Source: JBCBJZ01 sp038522635
GTDB taxonomy: Bacteria; Pseudomonadota; Alphaproteobacteria; Rhizobiales; Hyphomicrobiaceae
DNA length: 11,663 nt
Assembly (NCBI GenBank): GCA_038522635.1
Contig: JBCBJZ010000118.1
Span: 1 to 11,663, forward strand
Direction: 5' to 3'
A program made the position numbers and the translations under genes. This document shows positions 7,222 through 11,663 of this stretch, one piece after another (the stretch's first letter is position 1; each line of letters opens with the position of its first letter). Below the pieces are notes generated by a model that was given only the letters and a program-made list of their open reading frames with translations, was not told the origin of the DNA and ran no database searches.

Positions 7222-7607
7222 GCGGTCGGTTCTTGCGCCTGACGGGCGAATGTACGGGGCTGACGCGTGAGGCCGTTGCCGTCGCCCAAACGCTCCGATG
7301 CGGTTGTGGAAGACAGCGCTGCCGACCGTCTGGTGCCCGCCGCGTTGTCATTGATGCCGGTTTCGATGACCACATCCACCGGGCCGCCGGTCATGATCAG
7401 ATGCTCGACGCCATCGCGGCGGATCAGGACCAGCTTGCGGCGTCCATCGATCGTCGCCTGTTCGCTGATCGAGAGGCGGCGCTCCTGGCGTTGACCGAAC
7501 AGTTTGCCGGTTTCGCCCTCACCGGTTTGCGTGGTGATGTACCAGTAGCCGGCCGCGCTGACGCAGCCCAGTACCGCCAGCACGATAACCCATGTCAGAA
7601 TTTCCAT
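7218..7607 (-). CDS. FliO-like flagellar biosynthesis membrane protein
   Basis: Small protein (129 residues) with one N-terminal membrane helix (about 4-26), a short linker and a FliO-type cytoplasmic domain (about 43-85). The diagnostic stretch reads RRLSISEQATIDGRRKLVLI and then RRDGVEHLIMTGGPVDVVIE, the form that FliO-family proteins take in Hyphomicrobiales. FliO helps assemble the FliP core of the flagellar type III export gate. The family match is good, but orthology to true FliO is less sure because no other flagellar gene is visible here. The C-terminal 40 residues are Arg/Thr-rich and probably disordered. The ATG at 7607 has AAAGG 5 nt upstream. Its stop overlaps the start of the MscS-family gene, so the two are probably one operon, read from the control region shared with cckA. 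Confidence 0.8.
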   Translation of the reverse strand: MEILTWVIVLAVLGCVSAAGYWYITTQTGEGETGKLFGQRQERRLSISEQATIDGRRKLVLIRRDGVEHLIMTGGPVDVVIETGINDNAAGTRRSAALSSTTASERLGDGNGLTRQPRTFARQAQEPTA

Positions 7608-7772
7608 GACGACCTTTGCCAGCCCGTGAGCACGAGCCTGACCCTTTTTGTTGGGGTTCCATGCGCTAACAGCGTGTCCGCATGCCTGCGCTTCTCACGC
7701 CTTGTCGGCTGTCTCACGCTTGACCAACGCGCCATCAACACAACGGGCTTCAACGCCACCTAGCCCCACGCG

Positions 7773-7801
7773 GCTATAGCGCCAAATTCAGCAGATTTTA
7801 A
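7773..7801 (-). promoter_or_regulatory. Candidate promoter of the FliO-like/channel operon
   Basis: On the minus strand TTAAAA (7801-7796) and TATAGC (7778-7773) are separated by 17 bases, each matching four of six positions of the sigma-70 -35 and -10 consensus. The -35 is embedded in the CtrA-like box at 7787-7801, an arrangement known for CtrA-activated promoters in alphaproteobacteria. It would give a leader of roughly 160 bases before the ATG at 7607. This is a prediction from sequence only. Confidence 0.4.
7787..7801. promoter_or_regulatory. CtrA-like binding site 1 (TTCA-N7-TTAA)
   Basis: The sequence TTCA-GCAGATT-TTAA matches the CtrA consensus TTAA-N7-TTAA at seven of eight fixed positions with the exact seven-base spacing. 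It overlaps the -35 of the candidate promoter for the FliO-like gene. CtrA is the final target of the CckA phosphorelay, whose kinase gene starts about 230 bases away. Confidence 0.5.
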
Positions 7802-7886
7802 CCCTAATGATTGATCTGTTGATGAGCCAAAACGGGCCACGTGTTGCCCCTGAGCGCGGTGCCCTGCCTCCCAACCGTAAAGTCGT

Positions 7887-7901
7887 TTCAACCAAGGTTA
7901 A
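7887..7901. promoter_or_regulatory. CtrA-like binding site 2 (TTCA-N7-TTAA)
   Basis: TTCA-ACCAAGG-TTAA has the same one-mismatch form as site 1 and lies exactly 100 bases to its right. Read on the minus strand it is TTAACCTTGGTTGAA, whose left half resembles the extended CtrA half-site. It is about 130 bases upstream of cckA, but I could not place a good -10 at the right distance on the plus strand, so which gene it would control is unclear. Confidence 0.45.
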
Positions 7902-8027
7902 GCGCTCGCGGGCGCCCTACCACGGCTAATCGATGGTGCAGCCACCAACGCGCTCAAGGGTCACGCAAATCCGTTCTGCCTCCATGATGAAAGCGTCTAA
8001 GCGTTGAAGAGTTCGAGTTTGTTGAAG

Positions 8028-10664
8028 ATGCGCCCATTCCAAGCCCTTGCGATGAAGAATCAGCTACGGCTGCCGTTCATGGGCCACGATCAGGGGCGCC
8101 CGCGCGAACACACCGCCGGGGGGCGTCTTGAGGCAGGCGGGCACAGCAGCGTTCTGGTGATCCTTGGGCTGATTCTGGCCGGGGCGCTGGGACTTTTGGC
8201 GTTGATCACCACGGGCAGTGGTGAACCGTTCGCGCTGGCCGTCTTGTTCGTGCTCGCCGTGGTGGGTGTGTTTTTCCTGTTCGGGATCGCCGCCGACTTC
8301 ATCCGTTTGCATGATGGGAGCGACCAGGGTGATTTGGCGCTCGCGATGACGGACGCGTCATCCGACGGGTTTCGTGTCACCGGTGCTGATGCCACCATCG
8401 TTTACGCGAACACGGCGTTTCGCGATGTCGTCGGCACGGATGCGTCCGGCGAACTGAAGACGCTTGAGCAGTGGGTCGCCGGTGAGCCGCATGCGGCCGA
8501 AGCGCTGTTCCGTCTGGCGCGGGCGGCCGATGCCCGTCAGCCGCTCAGTGAGCGTTTCCGCCTGCGCGTCGGACCAGGGCAGGACCGGAAGGCGCGCTGG
8601 TATCGGCTCAGCGTCGCGCCGATGGACGGGCCTCCGCGCGATGGTCGTCGCGAGCCTCTCATCCTGTGGCGCCTGACCGACATCACCGCTCAGAAGGCAC
8701 GTGAGGCGGAAATCCAGCGGCACTCGTCCGATCTCGCAGCACGGCTCGACCGGTTGCCCGTGGGCGTGCTCGCAACCGACCATGCCATGCGGGTTGCCAC
8801 GATCAACGCGACGCTGCGCGGCTGGCTCGGGATCGATGCCGCAGATGAAGAGGTGAGCGCGCTTGAGTTGGCAGACCTGATTTCGCCGGCCGGTCTGGCG
8901 CACCTGCACAAGGTTGTCGCCGGGGATGCCAGTGCGGACGCGTTCGATGCGGATCTGATCGGCCGCCACGGGCGCCCGGTCCCCGTGCGTCTTGAGATCG
9001 GTGCTGAGCACGTCACAGGTGATACGGCGGCAGCTTCGGCGGGGCTTTGCCTGCTCGTGCAGCCGCGCGCTGTCGATGGCCTCGATGAAGCGATCACGCG
9101 CGCGCTCTCCACGCCCATCACTGCGGGCGAAGGCGAACTGACCCAATACGTGGCCGCGGCCCCCTTCGGCATCGCCACGATTGCCGCCAACGGCCGGTTG
9201 CTGAGCAGCAACCCTGCTTTCGCGCGCATGTTTTTTACCGATGGCAAGCGGCGGGTCGCGACGGTGGCGGGATTGTTGCCGGGGGCCGCCAACCGCGATG
9301 CGCGCGATCTGTTCAACGAAGCGCTTGCCAAAGTCTGCGCGGGAACCTCGTTGCGCGCGCCTGTCGACATCACGTTTGGGGCACGTGGCGAACATAACCG
9401 CCAGATCATGATCTTACCCATGCGCGAAGCGGGCGCGACGCCGGGCGAGGTCAACGCCGTCATCGTCTACGCGATCGATACAACCGAGCAGAAGCAGCTC
9501 GAGCAGAAGTTTGCGCAAAGCCAGAAGATGGAGGCGGTGGGCAAACTCGCCGGCGGCATCGCGCACGACTTCAACAACGTGCTGACCGTCATCATCGGGC
9601 TTTCCGATCTCTTCCTGCAAACCCGGCGGCCGACCGACGCTGGCTATCAGGACATCACCCAGATCAAGAACAACGCCCAGCGCGCCGCCGACCTTGTGGG
9701 CCAACTGCTCGCGTTCTCGCGCAAACAGACGCTGAGCTCAGCGGTGCTCTCGTTGAACGATGTGGTGACCGATACGGTCCATTCGCTCAAGAACCTGATC
9801 GGTGAGACGATCGAGGTCAAAACCATGCCGAACCGCGATCTTTGGCTGGTGAAGGCCGACAAATCGCAAATCGAGCAGGTGATCTGGAACCTGACGGTCA
9901 ACGCGCGCGACGCGATGCCCGACGGCGGCCAACTCACCTACCGCACCAAGAACATCACCGAGCGTGAGTCGGCGAAACTCAGCGACCAGGGCATGGCGGT
10001 CGGCCAATACGTGCTGTTTGAGGTCGCCGACAGCGGGACCGGTATGCCGCCTGAGGTGGTAAAACAGATTTTCGAGCCGTTCTTTTCAACTAAGGACGTC
10101 GGCAAGGGGACCGGCCTTGGTCTTTCCACCGTGTACGGGATCGTCAAGCAGACGGGCGGCTACATCTTCGCGGACAGCACACCTGGCAAAGGCACGCGCT
10201 TCAGCGTCTACCTGCCGCGCTTCGATGATGCGGACGGCGTGGTCGCGGCGCAAAAGGCCGCGCAGGAGCCGCGCGAACTGCCCCGCGATCTCACCGGCAG
10301 CGGGCGCGTGCTGCTGGTCGAAGATGAGGATGCCGTGCGCGGGTTTGCGTCGCGCGCTTTGAAGCGGCAGGGCTACGAGGTGCTGGAAGCCGCCAGCGGC
10401 GTTGAAGCGCTCGAAGTCTTCGGCGCGCATGCGGGCAACGTCGACATCGTGGTGTCCGATGTGGTGATGCCCGAAATGGATGGCCCTACATTGCTGACCG
10501 AATTGCGCAAATCAAACCCCGATCTGAAGATGATCTTCGTTTCGGGCTATCCGGACGATGCTTTCAAGAAGAGCTTGGATGCGCGCGAGACCTTCGCGTT
10601 TCTGCCTAAGCCCTTCACGCTGCCCGAGCTTGCAGCCAAGGTGAAAGAGACGCTGGCGGCGTGA
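8028..10664 (+). CDS. cckA: Cell-cycle hybrid histidine kinase CckA
   Basis: Membrane-bound hybrid kinase/phosphatase that, through the phosphotransferase ChpT, controls phosphorylation of CtrA (and CpdR), linking division and motility. From the chosen start it has 878 residues. Two membrane helices (about 41-61 and 68-89) are followed by three PAS-like regions (about 104-222, 238-347, 375-485). The HisKA domain carries GGIAHDFNN with phospho-acceptor His513. The HATPase_c domain has N-box residues N621 and N625, a G1 box with D668 (DSGTGMP) and a G2 box GKGTGLGLS from about 692. The C-terminal receiver has an acidic cluster E765-D768, phospho-acceptor Asp811 (SDVVMPEMDG) and Lys861 (PKPF). 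The HDFNN form of the H-box and the attached receiver are typical of CckA. The start is uncertain: ATG 8028 has a GAAG just before it, and TTG 8004, ATG 8052 and ATG 8079 are in frame. All catalytic residues are intact, so it should be active. Confidence 0.93.
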   Translation: MRPFQALAMKNQLRLPFMGHDQGRPREHTAGGRLEAGGHSSVLVILGLILAGALGLLALITTGSGEPFALAVLFVLAVVGVFFLFGIAADFIRLHDGSDQGDLALAMTDASSDGFRVTGADATIVYANTAFRDVVGTDASGELKTLEQWVAGEPHAAEALFRLARAADARQPLSERFRLRVGPGQDRKARWYRLSVAPMDGPPRDGRREPLILWRLTDITAQKAREAEIQRHSSDLAARLDRLPVGVLATDHAMRVATINATLRGWLGIDAADEEVSALELADLISPAGLAHLHKVVAGDASADAFDADLIGRHGRPVPVRLEIGAEHVTGDTAAASAGLCLLVQPRAVDGLDEAITRALSTPITAGEGELTQYVAAAPFGIATIAANGRLLSSNPAFARMFFTDGKRRVATVAGLLPGAANRDARDLFNEALAKVCAGTSLRAPVDITFGARGEHNRQIMILPMREAGATPGEVNAVIVYAIDTTEQKQLEQKFAQSQKMEAVGKLAGGIAHDFNNVLTVIIGLSDLFLQTRRPTDAGYQDITQIKNNAQRAADLVGQLLAFSRKQTLSSAVLSLNDVVTDTVHSLKNLIGETIEVKTMPNRDLWLVKADKSQIEQVIWNLTVNARDAMPDGGQLTYRTKNITERESAKLSDQGMAVGQYVLFEVADSGTGMPPEVVKQIFEPFFSTKDVGKGTGLGLSTVYGIVKQTGGYIFADSTPGKGTRFSVYLPRFDDADGVVAAQKAAQEPRELPRDLTGSGRVLLVEDEDAVRGFASRALKRQGYEVLEAASGVEALEVFGAHAGNVDIVVSDVVMPEMDGPTLLTELRKSNPDLKMIFVSGYPDDAFKKSLDARETFAFLPKPFTLPELAAKVKETLAA

Positions 10665-10734
10665 GCGCCGGAGCCACTTTGACGGCAGGACGCGTGAGCA
10701 AAGTTCTGCTTCAGCGCGAAAATGTGCACCACCG

Positions 10735-10839
10735 CTAGAGTCGGTTCGCTTCATCTTGAAGCAGAACCGACATCTAAGCTCTTGTTTTGCCGTTCATCTT
10801 TCGCCTCAGATGTCTCCACCTGATGCGGATGAACTCTAA
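10735..10839 (+). repeat. Dispersed double-hairpin intergenic repeat, copy 2
   Basis: Second copy of the element at 1614-1720, same orientation, 105 bp. All three differences from copy 1 in the first hairpin (about 10740-10771) fall in the loop or the bulged base, so the stem is preserved. The second hairpin (about 10791-10834) keeps its outer GTTCATC/GATGAAC stem but has an A-C mismatch inside. It starts 70 bases after the cckA stop, and the first hairpin followed by a T-rich stretch (CTCTTGTTTTG) could act as a terminator for cckA; this is inference. Its right end overlaps the last codon of the opposing alginate-lyase-like gene. Confidence 0.88.
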
Positions 10840-11663
10840 CGCGCCGGCCGCCAAAGTCGCCATAGGCGGACATCGCCGCCAAGCCACCGATGGTGCGTCG
10901 GGATGTCAAGCGCCACGCCGGCAAGGCGTCCTGGATGGCGCGCGCGGTATAGGTACAGCCAGCCGTAACCGGGCTTGGTCGCGCGATGCGGCCGCGTGCC
11001 GGTGAGCGCAGCAAAAGTTGAAGGCCGTTCCAGCGCCGATGCGGTCAGCGCGGTCAACCTGTGAACCGCGCCGCGTTCAAGGGCGTACCAGTCTTCGCCA
11101 AGGCCCCGCGCGGCCAGCTCCGCCATCAGCGTCAACGGCGTCAGCGCGAAGGCGTGATAGTGCAAGGCCCTCGAACCGCGCGCCAACTCAAGCGGCAATG
11201 CACCATCATCACGGATCGCGCCTGCAGCCTCATGCATCACCTCGCGCGCCCGTGCGATGAGCGCGGGTTGTTGCGTGGCAAGGCCCGTCGCTAAAGCGCC
11301 AAGGCCCATCCAGTAGACGTGATTGTTGCGCTTTACACCCTTGCGCGCGAAAAACGCAGCGTTCGCATGCGCCCAACGCAGCAGCCACGGCTCGATCACG
11401 CCCCGCTCATGGGCAGACGCAAACCGGCGCACCTTAAGATAGGCGAGTGCTGCGCCCGCGAGATCCCAGTTGCGTTGGTAGGCCGCCTGTTTCTGGCGCA
11501 TCTCGCCCAGCCAAGCGCCGGCCTGCGCCCACCGTACCAATCCGGCCAGCGCGCAACGTGCGGCGTAGGGATCGTGCAGCCGTAGCGCCAAGTCTGCTGA
11601 TCGTTGAATCGTGGTCAGGAAGGCGCGCAAGGGTGCTTCGGCGGCCCTCCTTCGTGCGCGTAG
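10836..11663 (-). CDS. PL5 alginate-lyase-like protein, N-terminus beyond the window
   Basis: Partial gene: 275 codons are visible and the frame is open to the right edge without a stop, so the true start lies outside; a TTG at 11630 is only an internal codon. Polysaccharide lyase family 5 enzymes (AlgL, Sphingomonas A1-III) cut alginate/polymannuronate by beta-elimination, usually in the periplasm. The segment RNNHVYW contains the Asn-His pair (codons at 11324 and 11321). The next key positions are Arg (11180) and Tyr (11159) in ARGSRALHYHAF. The spacing His+47 to Arg and Arg+7 to Tyr equals that of A1-III (N191, H192, R239, Y246), so the catalytic set looks complete. The C-terminus ends with LGGDVRLWRL, near the family's usual GGD end. 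The TAG stop is contributed by repeat copy 2. About 60-100 N-terminal residues, including any signal peptide, are missing from view. It is convergent with cckA. Confidence 0.85.
   Translation of the reverse strand, partial: LRARRRAAEAPLRAFLTTIQRSADLALRLHDPYAARCALAGLVRWAQAGAWLGEMRQKQAAYQRNWDLAGAALAYLKVRRFASAHERGVIEPWLLRWAHANAAFFARKGVKRNNHVYWMGLGALATGLATQQPALIARAREVMHEAAGAIRDDGALPLELARGSRALHYHAFALTPLTLMAELAARGLGEDWYALERGAVHRLTALTASALERPSTFAALTGTRPHRATKPGYGWLYLYRARHPGRLAGVALDIPTHHRWLGGDVRLWRLWRPAR

Larger units (their letters stand above)
7608..8027. other. Divergent control region between the FliO-like gene and cckA
   Basis: About 420 bases with no credible coding frame, noticeably richer in AT near 7780-7830 than the surrounding genes. 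It holds two CtrA-like boxes and a candidate minus-strand promoter (listed separately), the FliO-like ribosome-binding site, and the uncertain cckA start region. A very short frame (ATG at 7984, eight codons including stop, ending at 8007) precedes cckA but has no evidence of being translated. Confidence 0.7.

Noticed and set aside
7984..8007. Eight-codon leader-like frame (MMKASKR) just before cckA
   Set aside because: It shows no attenuator stems or repeated regulatory codons, and its ribosome-binding site is poor; too short to support.
8358..9463. Long minus-strand open frames opposite cckA
   Set aside because: They are shadows of the well-supported CckA frame, with no domain and no ribosome-binding site.
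10655..10700. GC hairpin at the cckA stop (GGCG/CGCC) as a terminator
   Set aside because: The stem is only about four to six base pairs and no T run follows directly; the hairpin and T-rich stretch of repeat copy 2 is the better candidate.

Overview
The window is GC-rich chromosomal DNA of an alphaproteobacterium, most likely of the order Hyphomicrobiales (Rhizobiales). The main evidence is a full-length CckA hybrid kinase, the phosphorelay kinase typical of alphaproteobacteria. It lies divergent to a FliO-like flagellar protein of the type seen in this order. Two copies of a double-hairpin intergenic repeat, resembling the mosaic repeats of rhizobia, also fit. The genus cannot be fixed from the sequence alone. 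I see no rRNA, tRNA, CRISPR array, phage gene, transposase or obvious genomic island.

Layout. Positions 20-1554 (minus strand) hold a glutathione S-transferase followed by a small secreted Cys- and Pro-rich protein of unknown function. The gap at 1555-1880 contains repeat copy 1, and the xanthine phosphoribosyltransferase gene gpt (1881-2423, plus) leads away from it. Facing gpt is a secreted protein of unknown function (2480-4111, minus) whose last codons look frameshifted. Upstream of that on the same strand lies a two-gene unit, a FliO-like membrane protein (7607-7218) whose stop overlaps by four bases the start of a large MscS-family channel (7221-4288). A control region of about 420 bp (7608-8027) separates this unit from the divergent cckA (8028-10664, plus). 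Repeat copy 2 (10735-10839) follows, and its end supplies the stop codon of a convergent PL5 alginate-lyase-like gene that runs off the right edge of the window.

How the genes fit together. Most are independent housekeeping functions: purine salvage, detoxification, osmotic protection and envelope proteins. The most coherent block is the cckA / FliO-like / channel region. CckA phosphorylates, through ChpT, the cell-cycle regulator CtrA. The control region between cckA and the FliO-like gene carries two sites of the form TTCA-N7-TTAA, one mismatch from the CtrA consensus TTAA-N7-TTAA and exactly 100 bp apart. The left site overlaps the -35 of a plausible minus-strand promoter for the FliO-like gene. 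This suggests, but does not prove, CtrA control of the flagellar/channel operon and possibly feedback on cckA.

I found no convincing undescribed defence or mobile system. The points most worth checking are the paired CtrA-like boxes, the repeat family and its intrusion into a stop codon, the single-base frameshift, and the two uncharacterised secreted proteins.
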